Of a stretch of DNA of 5,764 nucleotides, positions 1 to 5,764 are shown piece after piece. Under the pieces are notes generated by a model. It saw only the letters and a program-made list of their open reading frames with translations. It was not told the DNA's origin and did not search any database. The stretch is taken from assembly GCA_021768055.1 (NCBI GenBank), contig JAASSE010000086.1, positions 1 through 5,764 on the forward strand. Direction: 5' to 3'. This DNA comes from Gammaproteobacteria bacterium. Its GTDB lineage: Bacteria > Pseudomonadota > Gammaproteobacteria > SZUA-229. A program made the translations under genes and the position numbers. The stretch's first letter is position 1. Every line of letters starts with the position of its first letter.

Positions 1-279
1 ATTGTGATTGCGCATGATGCGTGCGGCAGCTGATGCGTCTTCATAATCGGGTATGGTGTACACCTTGTCAGTCATGATATTGGAAATCGGGGTGCCTTTT
101 TTATCGGTTGAGATCAGGTCCGATGCGGATACCACGCCCAATGCCTCCTGGTCACTGGATACAACCGGAATCATGCGAACCCTGTGCTTGGTCATCTTGC
201 CTTTAAGGAATTCAACGGTATGGTGAGGCTGGGCTGTCACAACGCCTTTAGTCATCAGGTCCTGTACTTTTACATTCAT
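1..279 (-). CDS. CBS-domain protein, N-terminal part (cut by left edge)
   Basis: The reading frame is open for 93 codons from an ATG at 279 down to base 1, so the C-terminus lies outside the window. The protein starts MNVKVQDLMTKGVVTAQPHH, a typical first CBS motif. It continues with a hydrophobic strand and turn (RMIPVVSSDQEALGVVSASD, about residues 35-54) and then a second CBS repeat beginning near residue 64 (ISNIMTDKVYTIPDYEDASA). CBS pairs (Bateman modules) bind adenine nucleotides in many families and regulate attached or partner proteins; the ligand here is unknown. The start is supported by GGAG (minus strand, bases 289-286) six bases before the ATG. The gene is divergent from nfeD. 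An FNR/Anr-like box at 339-352 sits about 60 bases upstream, suggesting oxygen-responsive control. It could be a stand-alone two-CBS protein or the head of a longer one. Confidence 0.85.
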   Translation of the reverse strand, partial: MNVKVQDLMTKGVVTAQPHHTVEFLKGKMTKHRVRMIPVVSSDQEALGVVSASDLISTDKKGTPISNIMTDKVYTIPDYEDASAAARIMRNHN

Positions 280-338
280 GGAAAACTCCGTGTCTGGCTT
301 GCCGATTTAGATATTCTCTTACTGTGAGCCATCATAAG

Positions 339-352
339 TTGATCTAACTCAA
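339..352 (-). promoter_or_regulatory. FNR/Anr-type binding box
   Basis: The sequence TTGAT-CTAA-CTCAA matches the FNR/Anr consensus TTGAT-N4-ATCAA at nine of ten positions. Its centre is 66-67 bases upstream of the CBS-domain gene start. An AT-rich stretch on the minus strand (about 316-308, GAATATCTA) lies roughly where a -10 element would be expected for an activator site near -41. The distance to nfeD is much longer (about 135 bases), so the CBS gene is the likelier target. No experimental support is available from the sequence alone. Confidence 0.45.
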
Positions 353-417
353 GGAGTGGACGGGTAAACACGGGATCATGGCCCGGGACTTCTGACATGG
401 ACCGGCTGGCCCATGCA

Positions 418-448
418 GTTTTCCGTAAAACAGTTTTGTGTTTATACT
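418..448 (+). promoter_or_regulatory. Putative nfeD promoter with short A/T-tract palindromes
   Basis: TATACT at 443-448 matches the sigma-70 -10 hexamer at five of six positions. It is preceded at 17 bases by a poor -35 candidate (TTTCCG, 420-425). Overlapping that region, GTTTT (418-422), AAAAC (427-431) and GTTTT (433-437) form two overlapping small inverted repeats. Those could bind a regulator that compensates for the weak -35, or may be chance. The -10 lies about 36 bases before the nfeD start. Confidence 0.35.
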
Positions 449-484
449 GGACAATAGCAAGCAAACCGCAAGGAACACCGCGTT

Positions 485-1813
485 ATGTCGTCAAAGCAAT
501 TCCTCTTCCGCCTGATTACCGGCCTTGTCCTTCTCACGCTGGCACAGTCTGCTTGGGCTGAAGCTGAATCAGCGAATAAAGCCTATCTGGTGGAGATTGA
601 CGGCTCCATCGGTCCGGTCACCCAGGAGCTGATCGAACGCGGGATAGATAACGCAGAATCCGATCATGCCGTCATGGTTATTTTGCAAATGAACACACCC
701 GGCGGTCTCGATCACTCCATGCGTGAAATTATCAAGGCAATTCTCGGTGCGCATGTTCCCGTAGTCACGTATGTCTCGCCGCAGGGCTCGCGTGCTGCCA
801 GTGCTGGTACCTACATTCTCTATGCCAGCCACGTTGCCGCAATGGCTCCCGCGACCAACCTGGGTGCAGCAACACCTGTGCAAATCGGTGGCTTGCCGGA
901 AATGCCGACCGAACCAGCACAGAAGAATGGTGAAAAAAATGGCGACGACGCAAAAACCAGCATGCAGCAAAAAATCATCAACGATGCGACTGCCTACATC
1001 AAGGGGCTGGCCAAACTCAGGGGACGCAACGAAGTATGGGCCGAAAAAGCGGTCCGCGAAGCGGCCAGTCTGACAGCTGAGGAAGCACTGGAACTAAATG
1101 TCATCGACCTGGTAGCAGATGATCTCAACGCACTGCTTAAACAACTCGATGGCCGCGAAGTCGATGTCAAGGGACGGAAGGTAACACTTGATACCGATGC
1201 ATTAATCATTGAACGGATCATACCGGACTGGCGATCCAGTTTGCTGGGTATCATCACCAATCCCAATATCGCCTACGTGCTGATGCTGGTCGGCATTTAT
1301 GGATTGATCATCGAATTTTCCAACCCGGGCATTATCCTGCCCGGCGTTATCGGTACCATTTGCCTGTTGATGGCGCTGTATGCCTTCCAGGTGCTGCCAA
1401 TCAATTATGCCGGGTTGGCGCTACTCGGAATTGGTCTGGCATTTATGATCTCGGAAATATTTGTCACCAGTGGCGGTATACTCGGTTTCGGTGGCGTGGT
1501 GGCGTTCACGGTCGGCTCCATTATGTTGTTCGATGATGAATATATCGCCGTGTCTATTCCATTAATCGGTGGAACTGCACTGGTTGCTGGCGGATTCATG
1601 CTGTGGATACTCAGGCGCTTTTCCACACTCAGACACAAGCAGGTTGTCAGTGGCGCAGAATACATGATCGACCGCACAGGATATGTACTGGAAGATTTTA
1701 CCGGCCGCGGTCGATCATGTATTCTGCGCGCTGGACAAGTAATTCGTGTCACCAGTATTGACAAACTGGTTTTGAAAATTGAACCGGTGGAAAACTCCAC
1801 CAGCGAGGAATGA
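485..1813 (+). CDS. nfeD: NfeD family membrane serine protease (long form, ClpP-class domain plus OB-fold)
   Basis: The protein has 442 residues. Residues 1-25 look like a signal peptide ending in AWA. A ClpP/SppA-class protease domain follows (about 30-225), with the motif [12 protein letters not shown] placing the nucleophile at Ser106 and [12 protein letters not shown] placing the catalytic lysine at Lys173, by analogy with Ser97/Lys138 of Pyrococcus PH1510. A hydrophilic loop (about 136-160) precedes the lysine. Four membrane helices lie at about 262-380. The C-terminal OB-fold starts near [11 protein letters not shown]. The family works with stomatin/slipin partners in membrane quality control, and the next gene is such a slipin, overlapping the stop codon. 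The start is backed by AAGGA at 470-474. Oddity: the OB-fold is some 13 residues shorter than I expect for the family, and its middle (R408-R415) is encoded by one arm of a perfect inverted repeat, so this domain may be altered or impaired. Confidence 0.95.
   Translation: MSSKQFLFRLITGLVLLTLAQSAWAEAESANKAYLVEIDGSIGPVTQELIERGIDNAESDHAVMVILQMNTPGGLDHSMREIIKAILGAHVPVVTYVSPQGSRAASAGTYILYASHVAAMAPATNLGAATPVQIGGLPEMPTEPAQKNGEKNGDDAKTSMQQKIINDATAYIKGLAKLRGRNEVWAEKAVREAASLTAEEALELNVIDLVADDLNALLKQLDGREVDVKGRKVTLDTDALIIERIIPDWRSSLLGIITNPNIAYVLMLVGIYGLIIEFSNPGIILPGVIGTICLLMALYAFQVLPINYAGLALLGIGLAFMISEIFVTSGGILGFGGVVAFTVGSIMLFDDEYIAVSIPLIGGTALVAGGFMLWILRRFSTLRHKQVVSGAEYMIDRTGYVLEDFTGRGRSCILRAGQVIRVTSIDKLVLKIEPVENSTSEE
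1653..1729. repeat. Perfect 23-bp inverted repeat inside nfeD
   Basis: Bases 1653-1675 and 1707-1729 are exact reverse complements over 23 bases, separated by 31 bases. The left arm begins gcgcagaatacatg and encodes part of G390 through R397. The right arm ends catgtattctgcgc and encodes R408-R415. Neither the flanking base pair (1652/1730) nor the inner pair (1676/1706) matches, so the repeat ends sharply. The left arm fits the family pattern at the start of the OB-fold, while the right arm does not fit the expected strand and turn. This suggests the right arm is an inverted copy of the left. The transcript could form a long hairpin about 90 bases before the slipin start. Confidence 0.93.
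1805..1809 (+). promoter_or_regulatory. Ribosome binding site deciding the slipin start
   Basis: GAGGA lies inside the last nfeD codons. It is six bases from the ATG at 1816 but abuts the ATG at 1810, so 1816 is the better start even though 1810 gives the neat ATGA overlap. Confidence 0.55.
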
Positions 1814-1815
1814 CC

Positions 1816-2577
1816 ATGTACATGCTCGAATACATCGCTCCACTATTCCTGTTATTAGCGATCATCATCTCCGCGATACGTATCCTTAATGAATACGAGC
1901 GTGGTGTCATTTTCTTTCTCGGGCGCTTTCAAAAAGTGAAGGGACCCGGCCTGATCATCGTAATTCCATTGATTCAAAGGATGGTGCGGGTTGACCTGCG
2001 AGTTGTCACCTATGATATTCCTACACAGGATGTCATTTCCCGTGACAACGTAACCGTGCACGTTAGTGCCGTGCTCTATTTCCGCGTGGTCGACCCTGAA
2101 CGCGCCATCATCCAGGTTGAACATTATTTCAATGCGACCAGCCAGCTGGCGCAAACCACGCTGCGCTCTGTACTCGGCCAGCACGACCTCGACGAAATGC
2201 TTTCGCAACGCGACAAGCTCAATGTTGATATCCAGAACATCCTCGATGAACAAACCGCATCGTGGGGCATCAAGGTTACCAACGTGGAAATCAAGCACGT
2301 CGATCTTAATGAAAGCATGATACGTGCTATTGCCAAGCAGGCGGAAGCCGAACGCGAACGCCGTGCCAAGGTCATTCATGCGGAAGGCGAGTTGCAGGCT
2401 TCTGAAACACTGTTGCAGGCAGCGAACGTGATGTCACAAAATCCACAAACCCTGCAATTACGTTACCTGCAGACCCTCAACGATATATCCAGTGAAAATT
2501 CTTCGATGATTGTGTTTCCTCTGCCACTGGAAATCTTGAAGGCGCTTGAGAATATCGTGCCCGCGAAGAGTGAGTAG
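1816..2577 (+). CDS. Slipin / stomatin-like SPFH-domain membrane protein
   Basis: The protein has 253 residues from the chosen ATG; an ATG at 1810 would add two. One N-terminal membrane segment (about 5-22) is followed by the stomatin signature [14 protein letters not shown] and a full SPFH/Band 7 domain (about 25-170), including [35 protein letters not shown] and [21 protein letters not shown] charged helical, probably coiled-coil segment ([20 protein letters not shown]) comes next. A C-terminal hydrophobic stretch ([16 protein letters not shown]) resembles the region that the PH1510 protease cuts in the Pyrococcus stomatin. Slipins oligomerise on membranes and organise microdomains. Location directly after nfeD is the classic stomatin-operon pairing and implies co-translation. 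The length is usual for bacterial slipins. The family assignment is firm; the cellular role in this organism is inferred. Confidence 0.95.
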   Translation: MYMLEYIAPLFLLLAIIISAIRILNEYERGVIFFLGRFQKVKGPGLIIVIPLIQRMVRVDLRVVTYDIPTQDVISRDNVTVHVSAVLYFRVVDPERAIIQVEHYFNATSQLAQTTLRSVLGQHDLDEMLSQRDKLNVDIQNILDEQTASWGIKVTNVEIKHVDLNESMIRAIAKQAEAERERRAKVIHAEGELQASETLLQAANVMSQNPQTLQLRYLQTLNDISSENSSMIVFPLPLEILKALENIVPAKSE

Positions 2578-2625
2578 GCCTGAGTGGTAGCCGATGTGGG
2601 AACAGCGAAAGCGGATTGACCTATG

Positions 2626-2663
2626 GGCGGGGTAGCTGGCTTACTGGTGTTGTCAGCTCCGCC
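2626..2663. terminator. Weak hairpin between convergent slipin and dsbB
   Basis: GGCGG (2626-2630) and AGCTG (2634-2638) pair with CAGCT (2654-2658) and CCGCC (2659-2663), giving ten base pairs with a three-base bulge and a 15-base loop. It sits between two converging genes and overlaps the last dsbB codons. No proper T-run follows on either strand, so an intrinsic terminator is only a possibility. Confidence 0.25.
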
Positions 2664-3171
2664 GCTTTATCAGGTTCGCCAGGACCACCACGGTCAAGGT
2701 CAAGCTCATCGCCAGTAGTATCGCGGACAGCACAATCAGCGCTTCCGCCATGGTGATACCGAACAGCAGCTCCGGGGTATAACCGCAGGCCTCCCATACC
2801 TTGAACAGGGCAGGGAACCAGACATCCAGTTGAAACCAGGTTGGCATGGCGAGGTCCATTTCACAACTGCCGAAGACAAAACCACGCTCGGTGCCGAGCA
2901 GCTGATACGAACGCTCGAGCAAACCGGCCATCACAATGGTAGCCAGGGCGTGCATGGAACAGTTAAACCAGGCATTGCGCACGAGCAGAGCCAGTACTGC
3001 CAGCAGAATGAAACCGGCAACCCAGATACGCACATGTATGCACAGCAGGCACGGCAGTTGCTGCAGGCCATGCTGGTAGTAAAGGGCGACACCCTCCATT
3101 GACAAACCCAGCACCAGTAAGGCCAGCCAGTACCAGCGGCTTTCGCCAATGTGAGATAAACTGTTAAACAT
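2653..3171 (-). CDS. dsbB: Disulfide bond formation protein B (DsbB)
   Basis: This 172-residue inner-membrane protein reoxidises the periplasmic oxidase DsbA and passes electrons to quinone. Four hydrophobic helices are visible. The first redox pair is in the motif LPCLLCIHVRIW, giving Cys41 and Cys44, and Arg48 matches the quinone-associated arginine of E. coli DsbB. The second pair is Cys103 (FGSCEMDLAMPTW) and Cys129 (VWEACG), with the family pattern P-W-x2-L-D-x-W between them (PTWFQLDVW). Spacing is almost the same as in E. coli, so the enzyme should be active. An extra cysteine, Cys71, lies at the third helix. No DsbA gene is nearby. The gene converges on slipin and is divergent from the Mth938-like gene, from which it is separated by 70 bases. 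The SD site before the ATG is poor (GCGTTGACTT), suggesting modest expression. Confidence 0.95.
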   Translation of the reverse strand: MFNSLSHIGESRWYWLALLVLGLSMEGVALYYQHGLQQLPCLLCIHVRIWVAGFILLAVLALLVRNAWFNCSMHALATIVMAGLLERSYQLLGTERGFVFGSCEMDLAMPTWFQLDVWFPALFKVWEACGYTPELLFGITMAEALIVLSAILLAMSLTLTVVVLANLIKRRS

Positions 3172-3231
3172 AAGTCAACGCTGCGTCATGGCAAATAGCT
3201 GCAGAGTCTATCATGTGTAGTAAATGACTAT

Positions 3232-3238
3232 GGGTGAT
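3232..3238 (+). promoter_or_regulatory. Ribosome binding site deciding the Mth938-like start
   Basis: GGGTGAT contains GGTGAT, which complements the 16S rRNA tail in its GGTGATC part rather than the usual GGAGG part. It ends three bases before ATG 3242. The earlier in-frame ATGs at 3224 and 3230 have no SD-like sequence. Confidence 0.5.
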
Positions 3239-3241
3239 ACG

Positions 3242-3586
3242 ATGAACGTAAACGATTACAGATTTGGCCGCATCGTCATCGACGGTTCCAGCTACAGTTC
3301 AGATGTCATTATCATGCCTGACAAGGTCATTGACGGTTGGTGGCGCAAGCAGGGACACGAGCTGCAGATCGAGGACCTCAACGATGTGATGCCGGCTTCA
3401 CCGGATATTCTTGTCATCGGTACGGGCTGTTTCGGTAACATGCGCGTACCCGAAGAAACCGTTACTTTTCTTGAGAAACATGGCATCACCGTCAAACAGG
3501 CAAAAACAGGCGATGCCGTCAGGCTGTTTAACGACTTACAGAAGGAGTGCGCGAACATCGTCGCAGCACTCCACCTGACCTGTTAG
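3242..3586 (+). CDS. Mth938-like domain protein (DUF498 / AAMDC / NDUFAF3-type fold)
   Basis: The protein has 114 residues from the chosen ATG; 120 if ATG 3224 is used. It shows the family's pattern along its whole length: an opening FGRIVIDGSSYSSDVIIMP strand pair, WWRKQGHEL, the core strand DILVIGTGCFGNMRVP, the segment GITVKQAKTGDAVRLFNDL, and the characteristic ending VAALHLTC. Members are small single-domain proteins; the human relative NDUFAF3 helps assemble respiratory complex I, but the bacterial function is not established. No membrane segment or signal peptide is present, so it should be cytoplasmic. It is divergent from dsbB and its stop is 11 bases from the end of the converging gene at 3598. 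The family call is firm; no specific role can be given. Confidence 0.9.
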   Translation: MNVNDYRFGRIVIDGSSYSSDVIIMPDKVIDGWWRKQGHELQIEDLNDVMPASPDILVIGTGCFGNMRVPEETVTFLEKHGITVKQAKTGDAVRLFNDLQKECANIVAALHLTC

Positions 3587-3597
3587 CCGGTAATGGG

Positions 3598-4158
3598 TCA
3601 ATCACTGACAGGTGTGCCTTTAAACCCTGTGGCAGCTACCACGCCCGCCAGTATCAGTCCCAGTAGCAGCAGTATCGGTCCAAGGCCGAGGCCCAGTAAC
3701 TGACCGGCCCAGGGCAGCTGGAATATCACCACCAGGTAGAGCAAACCGGAGTGTAGTACGGTACCCAGAATAAACGCCCAGCTGATCAGTTGCTTGAGCA
3801 ATGCGCTTGCAGATATAAAACACAACACCAGTCCTACTGCAATGTTCAGCAGTGATTCCAGGTTGCCATGGGCATGCGGTCCGCCCTTGATTTCATTGAC
3901 GACATTGACCTGGTTCAGGTAGGTATTGATTGCCAGGATACCTGCGGTATTGGCTTTCGCAATGGCATCAGCGGGCAGGGGCTCCAGGTCCTGTTCGAAA
4001 TCATTGCTTTCCAGCAGCTGCAATTTACCTACGGCCTCCTGCTTGCTTCCTGTGCTGGACATTACATCCGGGTAAACAAATTCGACCATGTATGGCCCGA
4101 GTGCTGCGGTTAGCAACAGAAACAGAAACCCGAATACGATATTTTTCTTACCAATCAT
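3598..4158 (-). CDS. Unrecognised four-helix membrane protein with HAH motif
   Basis: I do not recognise this 186-residue family. One helix at about 6-26 is followed by a soluble, acidic segment of some 70 residues (27-97). Three close helices then follow at about 98-120, 123-147 and 152-177, and a short tail ends TGFKGTPVSD. The soluble part ends with GGPHAHGNLESLL, putting His95 and His97 at the mouth of helix 2; His136 lies in helix 3 (GTVLHSGLLYL). Histidines so placed at membrane helices occur in haem- or metal-binding membrane proteins, but that is only an analogy. The start ATG at 4158 has GGGGTGAT four bases upstream; a GTG at 4167 would add three residues but overlaps that SD site. 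The gene converges on the Mth938-like gene and is divergent from pcm. Its continuous hydrophobic pattern and SD support a real gene. Confidence 0.75.
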   Translation of the reverse strand: MIGKKNIVFGFLFLLLTAALGPYMVEFVYPDVMSSTGSKQEAVGKLQLLESNDFEQDLEPLPADAIAKANTAGILAINTYLNQVNVVNEIKGGPHAHGNLESLLNIAVGLVLCFISASALLKQLISWAFILGTVLHSGLLYLVVIFQLPWAGQLLGLGLGPILLLLGLILAGVVAATGFKGTPVSD

Positions 4159-4312
4159 GTCAATCACCCCCAGTGATGGCTGCTGTTAAGCATAGTCTCC
4201 GATAATTAGACTAAATGAGTCGCGTTACTAATTAAACACACGTTCAGGTGGTAAATTTACTTTTTCAGTGGCAGGTCTTGAAATTTTTTGCAGGCGGCAT
4301 CATTCTAGTGGC
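4159..4312. promoter_or_regulatory. AT-rich divergent control region (HAH protein / pcm)
   Basis: This 154-base gap separates two divergent genes and must hold promoters for both. It is clearly more AT-rich than its surroundings. -10-like hexamers on the plus strand include GATAAT (4201-4206) and TAAATT (4252-4257), and a -35-like TTGAAA lies at 4278-4283, but none pairs convincingly with a partner at 16-18 bases. No clear operator or riboswitch was seen. Confidence 0.35.
4163..4170 (-). promoter_or_regulatory. Ribosome binding site deciding the HAH-protein start
   Basis: On the minus strand GGGGTGAT (4170-4163) lies four bases before ATG 4158. It is a good match to the 16S rRNA tail and argues against the GTG at 4167, which falls inside it. 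Confidence 0.5.
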
Positions 4313-5047
4313 ATGTCGCCAAAGCACATCATTGCGGGGATGGTTCTTCAGCTGGTTTTGATATCCGGCGGGCACGCGGTTGCTGATGAGTATGCGCACC
4401 AGCGTCAGCAATTGATGGCCGAAATAGAAGATGATGTCAAAAGAACCGCCAGGTACATCGACAGGAAATCATTCGATAAACGCGTGATGCAGGCCATGGA
4501 TACGGTACCGCGCCACAAGTTTGTACCATCACACCTGCGTTCAAGGGCATATGAAAACAGGCCTCTGCCAATAGGTTACGGCCAAACCATATCGCAACCC
4601 TATATCGTTGCGCTAATGACTGATCTGTTGCAACCCCAGCCGGACCATAGTGTTCTCGAGATTGGTACCGGCTCGGGTTACCAGGCGGCCGTGCTGTCGC
4701 GTTTGGTAGAGAGCGTTTACAGCATTGAGATTATTGAAGAACTGGGCAAGTCATCGACGCAACTGCTTAAACGTATCGGTTACGACAATATCAAAACACG
4801 TATTGCAGATGGCTATGACGGATGGCCGCAACATGCGCCATTCGACAGCATTATCGTAACTGCAGCCATCAGCCATATACCACCGCCATTGGTACAGCAG
4901 CTGAAAAAAGGCGGTCGCATGGTGATTCCTGTTGGTACTCGATTCCAGACGCAGTATCTGACCCTGGTTGAGAAAGACATGCAGGGCTTTATTACCACCC
5001 GACAGTTGCTGCCGGTACAGTTTGTACCATTCACTGGCGGTCACTAG
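4313..5047 (+). CDS. pcm: Protein-L-isoaspartate O-methyltransferase, apparently exported
   Basis: This enzyme uses S-adenosylmethionine (SAM) to methylate L-isoaspartyl residues in damaged proteins so that they revert to aspartate. From ATG 4313 the protein has 244 residues. It contains the family signature VPRHKFVP, then RPLPIGYGQTISQPYIVALM, SAM motif I VLEIGTGSGYQAAVL (residues 114-128), the acidic post-I strand VYSIEIIEE, and the later motifs PFDSIIVTAA and LKKGGRMVIPVG. Unlike E. coli Pcm it starts with a probable signal peptide, MSPKHIIAGMVLQLVLISGG followed by HAVA and then DEY. This suggests a periplasmic or membrane-tethered location, where the SAM supply is a puzzle. A GTG at 4268 would add 15 residues and hide the signal, but no good SD supports it; the SD before 4313 is also weak. 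The next gene follows within 25 bases, suggesting an operon. Confidence 0.93.
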   Translation: MSPKHIIAGMVLQLVLISGGHAVADEYAHQRQQLMAEIEDDVKRTARYIDRKSFDKRVMQAMDTVPRHKFVPSHLRSRAYENRPLPIGYGQTISQPYIVALMTDLLQPQPDHSVLEIGTGSGYQAAVLSRLVESVYSIEIIEELGKSSTQLLKRIGYDNIKTRIADGYDGWPQHAPFDSIIVTAAISHIPPPLVQQLKKGGRMVIPVGTRFQTQYLTLVEKDMQGFITTRQLLPVQFVPFTGGH

Positions 5048-5070
5048 TGTCATCGCTGACAACTGAGCAC

Positions 5071-5764
5071 ATGCCGACGCCACCATTGGCGTCTATTTTT
5101 ATCCTGTCCGCATCGGCCCTGGCATATGAAGTCTTGCTGGTAAGGCTGTTTTCAATAATTCACTGGCACCATTTTGCATTCATGGTTATCAGCATAGCCT
5201 TGCTGGGTTATGGCGCCAGTGGCAGTCTTATTACGGTATTCCGCCAGAGATTGCTCGATAATTTTGACAGGGTGTTTGTTGCCAATGCATTACTGTTCGG
5301 CATTTCTTCGATCGCATGTTTTATTGCGGTGCAGCAGCTACCTTTTAATGCGCTGGAAATCTTGTGGGACAGCTCACAGTGGCAACGCCTGTTGTTAACT
5401 TATTTATTGTTAACGTTGCCATTTTTCTTTGTTGCCAATGCCATTGCGCTCACCATGATGCGCTTCCATGAACGCATTCCGCTGGTATATGGCGTTGACC
5501 TGATTGGCGCCGGTATCGGCGCTGTACTCATTATGGGGCTGCTGCAACTGTTTCCGCCTGACAATGTGTTGAGGCTGCTGGCTATCAGCGGTATTGCGGC
5601 AGGTTTTTTTGCACTGCGTAATCTCGGTAACAGGCAAAGACAGCTGGCAGCTTCGGCATTGCTGGTGTGCATGCTTGCTATTCTGTTCATACCGCAAAGC
5701 TGGGTTGATTTGCGCCTGTCAGAATACAAGGGACTTGAACAAACACTGCTGATAAAAGATGCCC
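5071..5764 (+). CDS. Spermidine-synthase-like multi-pass membrane protein, N-terminal part (cut by right edge)
   Basis: The frame is open for 231 codons to the window edge. The visible part is almost wholly membrane-embedded, with about seven hydrophobic segments (roughly 6-28, 35-58, 68-90, 106-130, 140-161, 166-183, 191-208). Motifs ALAYEVLLVRLFSIIHWHHF near the start, ISIALLGYGASG, and VYGVDLIGAGIGAVL are those of large proteins that join a membrane domain to a C-terminal spermidine-synthase-like (Rossmann) domain; that second domain would lie beyond base 5764 and is not seen. The function of these proteins is mostly unproven, and polyamine synthesis should not be assumed. A GTG at 5047, overlapping the pcm stop as TAGTG and preceded by GGCGG (5036-5040), is an alternative start adding eight residues; the ATG has only a weak GAG upstream. 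Close spacing points to co-transcription with pcm. Confidence 0.82.
   Translation, partial: MPTPPLASIFILSASALAYEVLLVRLFSIIHWHHFAFMVISIALLGYGASGSLITVFRQRLLDNFDRVFVANALLFGISSIACFIAVQQLPFNALEILWDSSQWQRLLLTYLLLTLPFFFVANAIALTMMRFHERIPLVYGVDLIGAGIGAVLIMGLLQLFPPDNVLRLLAISGIAAGFFALRNLGNRQRQLAASALLVCMLAILFIPQSWVDLRLSEYKGLEQTLLIKDA

Noticed and set aside
276..464. 62-codon minus-strand open frame in the CBS/nfeD gap
   Set aside because: Its protein shows no domain or sensible pattern, it overlaps the likely promoters and the start of the CBS gene, and it has no good ribosome site.
569..970. 133-codon minus-strand open frame inside nfeD
   Set aside because: It lies wholly antisense to a clear protease domain; the cysteine- and histidine-rich translation looks like an antisense shadow.
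1676..1706. Invertible DNA switch between the two 23-bp arms
   Set aside because: The 31-base segment is very short for site-specific inversion, it lies within a coding sequence, and no recombinase gene is in the window.
1855..2379. 174-codon minus-strand open frame inside the slipin gene
   Set aside because: It is long but fully antisense to a well-conserved SPFH domain, and its translation matches no family I know.
3572..3614. CACCTG...CAGGTG inverted repeat at the convergent gene ends
   Set aside because: It has only six base pairs with a loop of over 30 bases and no T-run, so it is not a credible terminator.
5400..5729. 109-codon minus-strand open frame near the right edge
   Set aside because: It is antisense to the spermidine-synthase-like membrane domain, whose motifs and hydrophobic periodicity are clear.

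Overview
The window looks like a chromosomal piece of a gammaproteobacterium of moderate GC content. The evidence is the gene families and style: a classic DsbB with E. coli-like cysteine spacing, a long NfeD/slipin pair, an FNR/Anr-like box, strong Shine-Dalgarno (SD) sites, and short gaps between genes on both strands. No mobile element, CRISPR array, tRNA or rRNA is visible. Genus cannot be told from the sequence alone.

Layout: (1) 1-279, minus strand: the N-terminal part of a CBS-domain protein running off the left edge, with an FNR/Anr-type palindrome upstream. (2) 280-484: a divergent control region. (3) 485-2577, plus strand: a two-gene membrane operon, nfeD (secreted ClpP-class serine protease domain, four membrane helices, OB-fold) overlapping a slipin/stomatin-like SPFH gene. 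(4) 2653-3171, minus strand: dsbB. (5) 3242-3586, plus strand: a small Mth938-like protein, divergent from dsbB. (6) 3598-4158, minus strand: a four-helix membrane protein I do not recognise. (7) 4159-4312: an AT-rich divergent gap. (8) 4313-5047, plus strand: an L-isoaspartyl protein methyltransferase that appears to carry an export signal. It is followed at once by (9) 5071-5764, the membrane half of a spermidine-synthase-like protein cut by the right edge.

Shared themes are membrane and envelope quality control (NfeD protease plus slipin), periplasmic disulfide formation (DsbB) and isoaspartate repair (PCMT). Only nfeD-slipin and pcm-spermidine-synthase-like look like true operons; the rest are single genes in convergent or divergent pairs.

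The most unusual thing seen is a perfect 23-bp inverted repeat (1653-1675 / 1707-1729) inside the nfeD coding sequence. Its right arm encodes residues that replace, and shorten, the middle of the C-terminal OB-fold. It reads like a templated (template-switch) mutation, or possibly an assembly or amplification artefact. I found no convincing wholly new system here.
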